Assembly: GCA_905215425.1 (NCBI GenBank)
Contig: CAJMQD010000029.1
Span: 1 to 8,471, forward strand
DNA length: 8,471 nucleotides
Direction: 5' to 3'
From: an uncultured bacterium
Lineage (GTDB): Bacteria > Bacillota > Clostridia > Oscillospirales > Oscillospiraceae
Shown here: positions 1-7,027 of the stretch, piece after piece
Numbering within the stretch: position 1 is the first letter of the stretch
Layout: each line of letters starts with the position of its first letter
Program-made: the position numbers and the translations under genes
Notes under the pieces: model-generated
The model's input: only the letters and a program-made list of their open reading frames with translations
Database searches by the model: none
What the model was told of the DNA's origin: nothing

Positions 1-1768
1 GGTTCTCGTTGATGAGGGACTTGGGCATGATGGGGTAGCGCTTGAAGTGTTCCAGCTGGGACAGGGACACCAGCTTGTACAGATTGCGCAGGCCGGTGTT
101 GTTCTTGGCAATTACAATCAAATGCTTCGGCTGTCTCCGTGCTTTTCCGTTTTTGCGCAGCCGGGGCATATAGGGATTGATGTCCTTCAGATCATGCAGT
201 CCCATCTCCTCCATCATTCTGAAAAAGGGGGGCAGCATATAGGCCACCGTGGCCGCGTCATCGCTGGCCCGGTGGTGATTAAATGCGGGCAGCTGCAGCC
301 GCTCCGCCACAATGTCCAGCTTATACTTACCCAGGTCGGGCAGCAGATTCTGGGCCAAAATCAGACTGTCGATGGAGGCGTTGCGGAACGGGAGCCCATA
401 TTTCCGGCAGCCCGCAGCGATAAACCCCATGTCAAAATCCGCATTGTGGGCCGCCAAGGGGCGGTCCCCCGCGAAGTCCAGGAAGGCCCGCAGCGCTTCC
501 TCCTGGCTGGGCGCTCCCTCCAGCATGGCATCGGTGATCCCTGTCAGATTGATGATCTCCGGCGTCAGCGCCTTGCCCGGGGTAACAAAGGTATTGAACC
601 GCTCCCCTACTTCGCCGTTTTTCAGTACCACCGCGCCGATCTCGATGATGGCCTCCCTGCGCCGGTCCAGACCGGTGGTTTCAATGTCGAAGCAGACGAT
701 TTCCTCATCAAAGGGCTGGTTTACCTCCCCGTGGACCACCACCCGGTCATCCACGTCATTGATAAAGTAGGCCTCCACGCCGAAGAGGATCTTGATCTTC
801 TTGGCCGAGTGCTTGGCGTTTGGAAATGCGTGGGTCACGCCGTGGTCAGTGATAGCGATGGCCGGGTGTCCCCAGCGCTCTGCCCGTTTCACCACATTTT
901 TGTCGGTACCGATGGTAGAGTCCGTCTTAAAGCCCACCGCCGTCAGGGCATCCATGGCGGACATATTGGTGTGCAGGTGGAGCTCCACCCGCTTCTCGGG
1001 GGCGTTGTCCTGGCGCTGAGCCTTCTCTTCCACGGTAACGGCTATGGGCTCCAGCACCATGTCGCCGTAGAAGCGATCCAGATTCAGCCGCCCCTGTACC
1101 CTTAGGTGCATCCCCTTCTTCACCCCATCCACGATGGGCTTGCCTTCCTCCCCGGGGAAGAATTTATTCACTCGGATAGAGCCCGTGTAGTCGGTCATAT
1201 CGAAAGCCACTACCCATGCTCCCCGCTTTTTCAGCTCCCGGTGGTCCACGGCGAATACGTCGCCCTCCACCACCACCATTCCCATGTCCAGCTCCAAGTC
1301 AGACATGGGAATCGCCTGCTTCTTAATGGGCTTGCCGAAGATGACCTTCTTTTTCTCCTCCGGGCTGACGGGCACCGCCCGCACTGCGGCGTCCTTCATA
1401 GCGGCGGCCCGGATGGCCTCTGCCCGGGCGAAGGCATCCTGGGGCTTGGCCTGTTCCTGCTCAGGCACAGGAGCTGACTCCGCCCCCTTCTCTTCCCGGA
1501 CCTTAGGAGGCTGGGGCTTGGGCTTGGGCTCCGGCGCTGCGGAGCGGATGCGCACACTGCTCAGACCGTAAGCCCGACAGATGGTATCCTCTGCCTCTCG
1601 GACCAGATTTGGCCCAGCCCCTTCCGCCCCCTTCACCTCTAAGTCGGCGCTGCGGCTGGCCTTGTCGATGGCGGCGGACACGATCTGCCAGCCCGCCACG
1701 CCGATGGCCAGCTCCCGCCAGTGGTTCAGGGCCACAAACATCTGCAAAAACGGTATCTCTTTTGACAT
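1..1768 (-). CDS. polC: DNA polymerase III PolC-type, alpha subunit (N-terminal 589 codons; runs off the window)
   Basis: This is the replicative DNA polymerase of low-GC-type Gram-positives, which carries its own 3'-5' proofreading exonuclease. The frame is open from the ATG at 1766-1768 to base 1, with no stop or frameshift, so only the N-terminal part is present (B. subtilis PolC is about 1,440 residues). Visible parts, in order: an N-terminal domain (about residues 1-75), a Pro/Lys/Glu-rich linker (about 80-130), an OB-fold region (about 155-256), the first half of the PHP domain (HLHTNMS from residue 264; ITDH at 306-309), the inserted DEDDh exonuclease (DIE at 361-363, NADFD at 442-446, HHRASDD at 498-504), then the return into PHP (about 530 onward). 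The exonuclease nested inside PHP is diagnostic of PolC rather than DnaE. An in-frame TGA at 1778-1780 with no start codon between fixes the start at 1768 or later. The ribosome binding site is weak (GTGAG or GGAAAG). It starts 23 nt after ispG and is probably cotranscribed. The polymerase core lies outside the window. Confidence 0.97.
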   Translation of the reverse strand, partial: MSKEIPFLQMFVALNHWRELAIGVAGWQIVSAAIDKASRSADLEVKGAEGAGPNLVREAEDTICRAYGLSSVRIRSAAPEPKPKPQPPKVREEKGAESAPVPEQEQAKPQDAFARAEAIRAAAMKDAAVRAVPVSPEEKKKVIFGKPIKKQAIPMSDLELDMGMVVVEGDVFAVDHRELKKRGAWVVAFDMTDYTGSIRVNKFFPGEEGKPIVDGVKKGMHLRVQGRLNLDRFYGDMVLEPIAVTVEEKAQRQDNAPEKRVELHLHTNMSAMDALTAVGFKTDSTIGTDKNVVKRAERWGHPAIAITDHGVTHAFPNAKHSAKKIKILFGVEAYFINDVDDRVVVHGEVNQPFDEEIVCFDIETTGLDRRREAIIEIGAVVLKNGEVGERFNTFVTPGKALTPEIINLTGITDAMLEGAPSQEEALRAFLDFAGDRPLAAHNADFDMGFIAAGCRKYGLPFRNASIDSLILAQNLLPDLGKYKLDIVAERLQLPAFNHHRASDDAATVAYMLPPFFRMMEEMGLHDLKDINPYMPRLRKNGKARRQPKHLIVIAKNNTGLRNLYKLVSLSQLEHFKRYPIMPKSLINEN

Positions 1769-1791
1769 TCTGTCAACTCACTTTCCAGAAC

Positions 1792-2835
1792 TTAAAGGGT
1801 ATCGATCAAGGCGAACAGCTCGTCCACAAGCCGATCCTGAGGGACCTTCTTCACAATCTGTCCGTGCTTAAACAGCAGGCCCTCGCCCACACCGCCGGCA
1901 ATCCCGCAATCAGCAGCGGAGGCCTCGCCCGGGCCGTTGACCACACAGCCCATAACCGCCACCGTGATGGGCTTGTCCACCGTCTTCAGCCGCTCCTCTA
2001 CCTCTCCGGCCAACCCGATCAGATCGATACGGGTACGGCCGCAGGTGGGACAAGCGATCAGCTCAGGCCCGTCCTTCCGCACGCCGGCGGCCTTCAGAAT
2101 GTCCCGGGCGGCGTAGATCTCCTCCACCGGGTCAGCGGATAAAGATACCCGCATGGTGTCCCCAATGCCGAGAGCAAGCAGACCGCCGATCCCCACCGCA
2201 GATTTCAGAATTCCCATACGGGGCGTACCCGTTTCAGTCACGCCAACATGTAAAGGATAATTGCTTTCTTGTGCCATCAACTCATAGGCTTTCATGGTCG
2301 TCTGCACACTGGACGACTTTAGAGATACGCAGATATCGTCAAAGTCAAACTTGTTCAGCAGGCGAATATGTCCAAAAGCGGACTCCACCATGGCCTCGGG
2401 GCATACATGGCCATACTTGGCCAGCAGCGGCTTCTCCAAAGAGCCTCCGTTCACCCCGATGCGGATGGGGACCCCCCGCTGGCGGCAGGCGTCCGCCACC
2501 GCCTTTACCCGGTCCTCGCTGCCGATGTTTCCCGGGTTGATGCGCACCTTGTCCGCCCCGGCAGCAACAGCCTCCAGGGCCAGCTTATAGTCAAAATGGA
2601 TGTCAACCACCACAGGAATGGGACTGAGTTCTTTGATTTTTCCCACCGCCTTGGCTGCGGCCATGTCAGGCACCGCTACCCGGACAATATCGCACCCTGC
2701 GGCAGCCAGCTTCCGAATTTGTTCTGCCGTAGCAACAGGATCGTCTGTTCTGGTATTGGTCATAGACTGAATGGTGACAGGGGCGCCGCCCCCAATCAGG
2801 ACGCCGCCCACATTGATCTGTTTGGTTTGTCTCAT
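1792..2835 (-). CDS. ispG: 4-hydroxy-3-methylbut-2-enyl-diphosphate synthase (MEP pathway, 4Fe-4S enzyme)
   Basis: IspG (GcpE) catalyses the penultimate MEP-pathway step, reductive ring opening of methylerythritol cyclodiphosphate to HMBPP, using a 4Fe-4S cluster in the cytoplasm. The protein is 347 residues. The cluster ligands are all present: Cys262 and Cys265 in CPTCGR, Cys297 in GCVVNGPGE, and the ligand Glu304. Their spacing matches E. coli C270/C273/C305/E312. The N-terminal TIM barrel carries typical blocks such as GGGAPVTIQSMTNT (residues 15-28), VVVDIHFD and VRINPGNIG. I chose the ATG at 2833-2835, which sits behind GGAGGG with a 5-nt spacer and begins in family style (MRQTKQINVGG). 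The longer frame from 2886 would add 17 non-family residues and overlap the end of rseP. It follows rseP by 25 nt and precedes polC by 23 nt, so it reads as an internal operon gene. It is a two-domain bacterial-type IspG without the plant-type insertion. Confidence 0.97.
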   Translation of the reverse strand: MRQTKQINVGGVLIGGGAPVTIQSMTNTRTDDPVATAEQIRKLAAAGCDIVRVAVPDMAAAKAVGKIKELSPIPVVVDIHFDYKLALEAVAAGADKVRINPGNIGSEDRVKAVADACRQRGVPIRIGVNGGSLEKPLLAKYGHVCPEAMVESAFGHIRLLNKFDFDDICVSLKSSSVQTTMKAYELMAQESNYPLHVGVTETGTPRMGILKSAVGIGGLLALGIGDTMRVSLSADPVEEIYAARDILKAAGVRKDGPELIACPTCGRTRIDLIGLAGEVEERLKTVDKPITVAVMGCVVNGPGEASAADCGIAGGVGEGLLFKHGQIVKKVPQDRLVDELFALIDTL

Positions 2836-2840
2836 GTTAG

Positions 2841-2846
2841 CCCTCC
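2841..2846 (-). promoter_or_regulatory. ribosome binding site deciding the ispG start
   Basis: GGAGGG on the minus strand, 5 nt before the ATG at 2833-2835. It lies in the short rseP-ispG gap and supports the 347-residue IspG over the longer frame that begins inside rseP. Confidence 0.8.
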
Positions 2847-2860
2847 GCTTTATCTCTGTC

Positions 2861-3913
2861 TCATTTGCCGAACAGCTTGCCCACATCGCTCAGGGTGACC
2901 ATAGCCATCAGAGCCAACAGCAGAAACAGTCCGATCATATGCACATACCCTTCGTACTTGGGATCGATCTTCTTTTTGAACAGCGTGTACAGCACGCCGT
3001 TCAGCACCAGGAAAAATACCCGTCCGCCATCCAGCGCCGGCAGAGGCAGCAGGTTCATCACTGCCAGGTTTACCGCAATCAGCGCGCCTAAATAGGCTAC
3101 ATTGCTCAGTCCTGCCCCCACAGAAGAGGACTGGCTGCCCACTTGATTCATGGTGTCCACAATCCCCACAGGGCCAGACAGGTCCCGCAGACTCACGGCT
3201 CCGGAGATCAGCTCCCGCAAACTCAGCCACACCACTTTGGCAAAATAAACAGCCTCGTTCCAGGCATACTCCAGCCGACCTATCGCAGTGCCCTGTACCT
3301 TTGCGCCGCCTACCAAGATTCCTCGGATACGGGTAGTTGTACCATCCTCCGCTGTGTGGCTCTGGAAGGGCAGATAGACCTCCCCCAAGTCCACGCGCTG
3401 GCCGTCCCGTTCTACCACCAGGGCCACGGTGTCGCCCCCCTCGCTGAGGAAGGTGCGGGCCTGACCCAGCCGGGTGACCTCTTTTCCGTCCACAGACAGC
3501 AAAATATCCCCCGCCTGCAGGCCGCAGTTTTCTGTTCCGTAACCCTCTACCGGCCCAAGATAGGCGTCCGCCATCGGATAATAGAGGAATAGCAGCAAAA
3601 CCAGTCCGGCAACATAGTTCATGAAGGCCCCGGCACACAGGATAATGAGCTTTTTCCAGAGCTTGGCCTGACCGAAGGATCGAGGATCGTCTGAATCCTC
3701 ATCCTCCCCCTCCATGGCACAGTAACCGCCCACGGGAAACAGGCGCAGACTGTATTCCGTCTCGCCCCGCTGCCAGTGCAGCAGGGCCGGCCCCATCCCA
3801 ATGGAAAACTCATTTACCCGGACGCCAAAAAGCTTTGCAGTAATAAAATGTCCAAACTCATGCACCGCAATCAGCGCACCGAAAATCAAGATTCCAACGA
3901 CGATATAAAGCAT
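2861..3913 (-). CDS. rseP: RseP/RasP-type site-2 intramembrane zinc metalloprotease
   Basis: This is a membrane-embedded S2P protease that cuts substrates within the bilayer. In Bacillus the homologue RasP cleaves anti-sigma factors, FtsL and leftover signal peptides; the targets here cannot be read from the sequence. The protein has 350 residues. The zinc motif HEFGH lies at residues 18-22 in the first transmembrane segment, and the third zinc ligand is in the LDGG motif (Asp295 within NLLPLPALDGG, 287-297). Hydrophobic segments are near 2-17, 88-111, 274-292 and 326-341, with a single PDZ domain near 119-182 (GLQAGDILLSVDGKEV). An acidic loop after residue 67 (EDEDSDD) is usual for Firmicutes RseP. 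The start at 3911-3913 follows GGAGG by 4 nt. It sits 27 nt after dxr and 25 nt before ispG, the standard cluster position. All catalytic residues are intact. Confidence 0.96.
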   Translation of the reverse strand: MLYIVVGILIFGALIAVHEFGHFITAKLFGVRVNEFSIGMGPALLHWQRGETEYSLRLFPVGGYCAMEGEDEDSDDPRSFGQAKLWKKLIILCAGAFMNYVAGLVLLLFLYYPMADAYLGPVEGYGTENCGLQAGDILLSVDGKEVTRLGQARTFLSEGGDTVALVVERDGQRVDLGEVYLPFQSHTAEDGTTTRIRGILVGGAKVQGTAIGRLEYAWNEAVYFAKVVWLSLRELISGAVSLRDLSGPVGIVDTMNQVGSQSSSVGAGLSNVAYLGALIAVNLAVMNLLPLPALDGGRVFFLVLNGVLYTLFKKKIDPKYEGYVHMIGLFLLLALMAMVTLSDVGKLFGK

Positions 3914-3940
3914 AGAACCTCCAAAGGAACAAACTAAGAA

Positions 3941-5077
3941 TCAGGCAAGGGCCGCTCTGCGGGCCTCCTGATCCGCCTGTAGAACGTCGTCCAGGGTAGG
4001 ATCCTGAACCACAGGCACACGGTCCATTGCCTGCTCCACCCGGCGGGCAATATCCAAAAATCCGATCTCCCCCGCCAGGAACTTGGCCACAGCTGCCTCG
4101 TTGGCGCCGTTGAGGATAGCCCCGGCGGTGCCGCCGATCCGGGCCGCCTCATAGGCCAGGGCCAGGCAGCGGAATGTGTCCGTGTCCGGCGTACCAAAGC
4201 TCAGGCCGCCGCAGCTCCACAGATCCAGCGGCGCAGCCGGACCGGGCACGCGCTTGGGCCAGGTCAGGGCGTACTGGATGGGCAGGCGCATATCCGGAGA
4301 TCCCAGCTGGGCGATCACAGCATTATCACAGTATTCCACCAGAGAGTGAATGATACTCTCCCGATGGATCAGAACGGAAATTTTCTCCGGCGGCATGTTG
4401 TACAGATGCATAGCCTCGATAAATTCTAGGCCTTTATTCATCAGGGTGGCAGAGTCAATGGTGATTTTCGCCCCCATGGACCAGTTGGGATGCCGTAAGG
4501 CATCTTCCCTTGTCACATGCTCCAATTCCTCGGTTTTCTTTCCGTAGAACGGACCGCCGGAGCAAGTGATGATCAAACGCTTCACTTCTCTGGGGTCGTT
4601 GCCCTCCAGAGACTGGAACAGTGCTGAATGCTCTGAATCTACGGGAAGAATTTGGGCCCCGTAGTCCCTGGCCTCTTCCAGCACCAGCTTTCCTGCGCAT
4701 ACCAAAGTCTCTTTGTTGGCCAGGGCAATGCGCTTTCCCTCCCGGATCGCGGCCAGCGTGGGCCGCAGACCCACCATGCCCACCACAGAAGTGATCACCG
4801 TGTCGGCGCTCGAGATGGCGGCGGCCTCCAGCAAGCCGTTCATCCCTCCTGCCACCTTCACGTTTGTATCCGCCAGGCGGACACGAAGATCAGCGGCGGC
4901 TTTCTCATCCACAAGGGTCACCAGCTCCGGCTTGAACTGCCGGGCCTGCTGCTCCATGCGCTCCACGTTGGAATTAGCGGTCAGCGCCGCCACAGACATC
5001 CCGCAGGAAGAAATTACATCCAGAGACTGCCGGCCAATTGAGCCGGTGGAACCCAACACAGTAATACGTTTACTCAT
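3941..5077 (-). CDS. dxr: 1-deoxy-D-xylulose-5-phosphate reductoisomerase
   Basis: DXR (IspC) converts DXP to 2-C-methyl-D-erythritol 4-phosphate using NADPH and a divalent metal. It is the first committed step of the MEP isoprenoid pathway and the target of fosmidomycin. The protein is 378 residues, close to the family norm. The Rossmann motif GSTGSIG is at residues 9-15. The metal and substrate region VDSEHSALFQ contains Asp147 and Glu149, and the third metal ligand Glu218 is in MNKGLEFIEA. SGGPF and HPNWSMG (His196) form the substrate pocket and flexible loop. The start at 5075-5077 has AGGTGA 4 nt upstream and gives the usual N-terminus MSKRITVLGSTG. It lies 76 nt after cdsA and 27 nt before rseP. 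Together with ispG in the same operon it shows that the organism makes isoprenoids by the MEP route. Nothing is missing or disrupted. Confidence 0.97.
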   Translation of the reverse strand: MSKRITVLGSTGSIGRQSLDVISSCGMSVAALTANSNVERMEQQARQFKPELVTLVDEKAAADLRVRLADTNVKVAGGMNGLLEAAAISSADTVITSVVGMVGLRPTLAAIREGKRIALANKETLVCAGKLVLEEARDYGAQILPVDSEHSALFQSLEGNDPREVKRLIITCSGGPFYGKKTEELEHVTREDALRHPNWSMGAKITIDSATLMNKGLEFIEAMHLYNMPPEKISVLIHRESIIHSLVEYCDNAVIAQLGSPDMRLPIQYALTWPKRVPGPAAPLDLWSCGGLSFGTPDTDTFRCLALAYEAARIGGTAGAILNGANEAAVAKFLAGEIGFLDIARRVEQAMDRVPVVQDPTLDDVLQADQEARRAALA

Positions 5078-5102
5078 AGTTTCACCTGAATTTCATTTTC
5101 TT

Positions 5103-5138
5103 TTCTGCCGCTTCCGGCCTCATTGTCCGCAGGCAGAA
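5103..5138. repeat. short inverted repeat in the cdsA-dxr gap
   Basis: TTCTGCC (5103-5109) and GGCAGAA (5132-5138) form a perfect 7-bp inverted repeat with a 22-nt loop. A smaller overlapping stem GCCG/CGGC (5107-5118) could compete with it. In the operon's RNA the stem is followed by an A-rich run, not U's, so it is not an intrinsic terminator. It lies about 25 nt upstream of the dxr start in the second-longest gap of the uppS-polC run. Function unknown. Confidence 0.45.
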
Positions 5139-5153
5139 CACATGCACATCGGT

Positions 5154-5972
5154 TTAAAAGGCGGGCAGCAGCTGTACCAGAACCAAAAGAGTGGGCGCGG
5201 CAAACACCATGGAATCGAACCGGTCCACAATGCCCCCGTGTCCGGGCAGCAGGTCACCATAGTCCTTGATGCCGAACTGGCGCTTGACCAGGGAGAAGGA
5301 CAGGTCCCCCACCTCGGTTACCGCACTGCCCACCAGTCCGTACAGAGCCATCACAGAGATAGACGCATCCAGCCCCGCAAAGTTCCGCAGCAGAAGTCCA
5401 TACAGAACCAAAAACAGACCGCCGCACAGAATACCGCCGATATAACCCTCCAGCGATTTGTTCGGGCTGACCCGGGTGATGCCCCGATGCTTGCCCAGAA
5501 AGACTCCGGCAAAATAGGCCCCCGCGTCAGTGAGAAAGGCGCAGATCACCGGCAGCAGGACCAAGTACCTGCCATGCTCCATTCCCTTCAGCCGAACCAG
5601 GCTGGACAAAAAGGTCGGAATCCCGATCCCTGCAAACAGGCACACCAGCACATATTCAAAGGGTACGGCGTGTTCGCTGTCGTATAGTCGGATGGCCACC
5701 ACAAACAGCGCCGCCATCAGAGCGGTGGCCGCCGCCAAGGTGACCAGGCTCCCCTGCCCCAGCCAATAGCCCAAGGGAATCACCGCCGCCGCCAAGGCGG
5801 AATAGAGATACATGCGGTGGTGGTGGGCCACCTTGGTAGCCCGCAGGAACTCAAAGGATGCCAGCGCGCAAATAGCCGCCATGAGCACCGCCAGATACAC
5901 CGGCGGCAGATAAAACAGCACAACAAAAAACAGCGGAGCCAGCACCACGGCTACCAGGATCCGTTTTAACAT
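5154..5972 (-). CDS. cdsA: phosphatidate cytidylyltransferase (CDP-diglyceride synthase)
   Basis: CdsA joins phosphatidic acid and CTP to give CDP-diacylglycerol, the precursor of phosphatidylglycerol, cardiolipin and other phospholipids. It is an integral membrane enzyme. The 272-residue protein is strongly hydrophobic, with several predicted membrane helices starting at residue 5 ([20 protein letters not shown]). Near the C-terminus it matches the family signature at every position: SLVKR (227-231), KD (236-237), LPGHGG (242-247), then DRFD (250-253), which hold the metal-binding aspartates. The ATG at 5970-5972 directly abuts the uppS stop codon, and its ribosome binding site GGAGGTG is inside the last codons of uppS, so the two are probably translationally coupled. 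This pairing of UppS and CdsA is conserved across bacteria. I see no defects. Confidence 0.97.
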   Translation of the reverse strand: MLKRILVAVVLAPLFFVVLFYLPPVYLAVLMAAICALASFEFLRATKVAHHHRMYLYSALAAAVIPLGYWLGQGSLVTLAAATALMAALFVVAIRLYDSEHAVPFEYVLVCLFAGIGIPTFLSSLVRLKGMEHGRYLVLLPVICAFLTDAGAYFAGVFLGKHRGITRVSPNKSLEGYIGGILCGGLFLVLYGLLLRNFAGLDASISVMALYGLVGSAVTEVGDLSFSLVKRQFGIKDYGDLLPGHGGIVDRFDSMVFAAPTLLVLVQLLPAF

Positions 5973-6719
5973 TTAAACACCTCCGAACCGGCGGCTCCGG
6001 CTCTGATATGCTGCAATGGCCCGCAGCAGTTCTTCTTTTGTAAAGTCGGGCCACAGCACATCCGTAAAATACAATTCCGCATAGGCGGCCTGCCACAGCA
6101 GGAAATTAGACAGCCGCAGTTCTCCGCTGGGCCGGATAATCAGGTCAGGATCGGGCACGCCTTTGGAATAGAGATAACCGGACAGCTGTTCCTCACTCAG
6201 CTGCTCCGGATCTGCCCGGCCCGCCGCGCAGTCAGCGGCATAAGCCTTTGCTGCCCGCAGCAGTTCGTCCCGTCCGCCGTAGTTCAGGCAGATGTTCACC
6301 TGGCATCCCTCGTAATGGGTAGAGATCTCCCGGGTGCGCTGACACAGCTCCTGCAGCTCCGGGGCCAAAGGGGACAGGTCGCCGAAGAACTCCATCTTCA
6401 CCCGGTCCCGTTCCATCTGCTGAATGGCCTCCAGAAGGTACTTCTTCAGCAGCCCCATGATGGCCCCCACTTCCTCCGGCGGGCGCTTCCAATTCTCTGT
6501 GGAGAAGGCGTAAACCGTCAGATAGTCCAAGCCGATTTCTTTTGCGTAGGTAGCAATGGTGCGGAAGGTCTCCGCGCCCGCGGCATGACCCGCCGTCCGG
6601 GGCAGACCGCGCTTCTTGGCCCACCGGCCATTTCCGTCCATAATAATGGCCACATGCCGGGGCAGATGAGAAAAATCCACCTGGGGCCGATCTTTGGCCG
6701 ATGATTTGAAAAAGGGCAT
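5973..6719 (-). CDS. uppS: isoprenyl transferase / undecaprenyl diphosphate synthase (cis-prenyltransferase)
   Basis: UppS adds IPP units in cis to farnesyl diphosphate to make undecaprenyl diphosphate, the lipid carrier for peptidoglycan and other wall polymers. The 248-residue protein has the catalytic Asp28 in IIMDGNGRWA, followed by FSTENW and NYGGRDEL. The diphosphate-binding Arg196 and Arg202 are in RPSGELRLSNF, and Glu215 is in AELYFTDVLWPDF. Each is offset by two from the E. coli residues D26, R194, R200 and E213. I chose the ATG at 6717-6719, which follows an AAAGGA-type site and gives the usual family length. The open frame continues upstream to an ATG at 6926, but those 69 residues (Ser/Cys/Arg mixture) resemble no cis-prenyltransferase N-terminus. 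It is the first gene after the 356-nt gap and directly touches cdsA. A trans-acting or dehydrodolichyl-type product is unlikely in this context. Confidence 0.96.
   Translation of the reverse strand: MPFFKSSAKDRPQVDFSHLPRHVAIIMDGNGRWAKKRGLPRTAGHAAGAETFRTIATYAKEIGLDYLTVYAFSTENWKRPPEEVGAIMGLLKKYLLEAIQQMERDRVKMEFFGDLSPLAPELQELCQRTREISTHYEGCQVNICLNYGGRDELLRAAKAYAADCAAGRADPEQLSEEQLSGYLYSKGVPDPDLIIRPSGELRLSNFLLWQAAYAELYFTDVLWPDFTKEELLRAIAAYQSRSRRFGGV
5978..5984 (-). promoter_or_regulatory. cdsA ribosome binding site inside the end of uppS
   Basis: GGAGGTG on the minus strand, 5 nt before the cdsA ATG. It is encoded by the last codons of uppS (Gly-Gly-Val-stop), and the TAA of uppS is directly followed by the ATG of cdsA, which favours ribosome hand-over between the two. 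Confidence 0.8.
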
Positions 6720-6773
6720 TTCGTTCGTTCCTTTCCTGCTGCTCCAATGAACCATCGATTGGCAAGGGTAAAC

Positions 6774-6789
6774 ATGCCTGACAAGGCAT
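6774..6789. repeat. small hairpin upstream of the uppS ribosome binding site
   Basis: ATGCCT (6774-6779) and AGGCAT (6784-6789) form a perfect 6-bp stem with a 4-nt loop. It lies about 55 nt before the uppS start. There is no T-run after it on the operon strand. It may be a chance palindrome or part of a leader structure. Confidence 0.35.
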
Positions 6790-6824
6790 CTATCCGGTGT
6801 TTTTGCCTTGGTGGCGCCAGCCCA

Positions 6825-6878
6825 CCTGCATCTCAAAAAGCAAAATTCACTCGAATATCCATTCTTATCAGATGCAGG
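6825..6878. repeat. 9-bp inverted repeat flanking an AT-rich segment
   Basis: CCTGCATCT (6825-6833) and AGATGCAGG (6870-6878) are perfect reverse complements separated by 36 nt of AT-rich sequence. The long spacing makes a stable RNA hairpin less likely than for the neighbouring 17-bp stem. It could instead be an operator-like site pair or the ends of a small palindromic element. No function is assigned. Confidence 0.4.
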
Positions 6879-6977
6879 CAGCTTTGCCGGAGCCGAACTG
6901 TATCCATACAAGGAAAGGCCCTCCATTTCCGCCCGTCAAAACCGTGTCCGCCGTTACCAACCGATGGTACAGAAACA

Positions 6978-7022
6978 GTGCAGAATACAGAATGTCCGCC
7001 TGTGTCATTCTGCATTCTGCAC
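6978..7022 (-). repeat. 17-bp stem-loop with tandem GCAGAAT units
   Basis: Read on the minus strand, the arm GTGCAGAATGCAGAATG is followed by an 11-nt loop and then CATTCTGTATTCTGCAC. All 17 positions pair in RNA of the operon's sense; the single non-Watson-Crick position (6987/7013) is a G-U wobble there but an A-C mismatch in plus-strand RNA. Each arm contains two head-to-tail GCAGAAT heptamers (the second copy reads ATTCTGT/ATTCTGC). The sequence after the stem (TGTTTCTGTACC) is only mildly T-rich, so it is a poor intrinsic terminator. It begins 54 nt after the frr stop. It could be an mRNA-stabilising or processing hairpin, or a dispersed palindromic repeat. Confidence 0.75.
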
Positions 7023-7027
7023 CTTAC

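Noticed and set aside
47..1105. A 352-codon open frame on the plus strand
   Set aside because: It is antisense to polC, which carries clear PHP and exonuclease motifs in the opposite strand. The plus-strand translation is His/Gly/Gln-rich with no recognisable domain; long antisense frames are expected opposite GC-rich codon usage.
1609..2142. A 177-codon plus-strand frame spanning the polC-ispG junction
   Set aside because: It is antisense to two well-supported genes and lacks any domain.
2836..2886. Longer ispG starting at 2886
   Set aside because: It would overlap the end of rseP and add 17 residues not seen in IspG proteins, while GGAGGG is well placed for the ATG at 2835.
2850..3638. 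A 262-codon open frame on the minus strand
   Set aside because: It overlaps rseP in another frame, and its translation is Gly/Arg/Cys-rich low-complexity sequence without domains. The rseP frame holds HEFGH, the PDZ domain and LDGG.
4713..5687. A 324-codon open frame on the plus strand
   Set aside because: It is antisense to parts of dxr and cdsA and crosses their junction. No family resemblance, and the composition is typical of a shadow frame.
6900..6945. Promoter for uppS starting from TTGACG on the minus strand
   Set aside because: The only TATGGAT-like -10 downstream is about 25 nt away, far from the 16-18 nt expected, and no better -10 is found at the right spacing.
6978..7022. Intrinsic terminator for pyrH-frr
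   Set aside because: The stem is strong, but on the operon strand it is AT/GC-mixed and is followed by TGTTTCTGTACC, not a clear T-run. I list it as a repeat instead.
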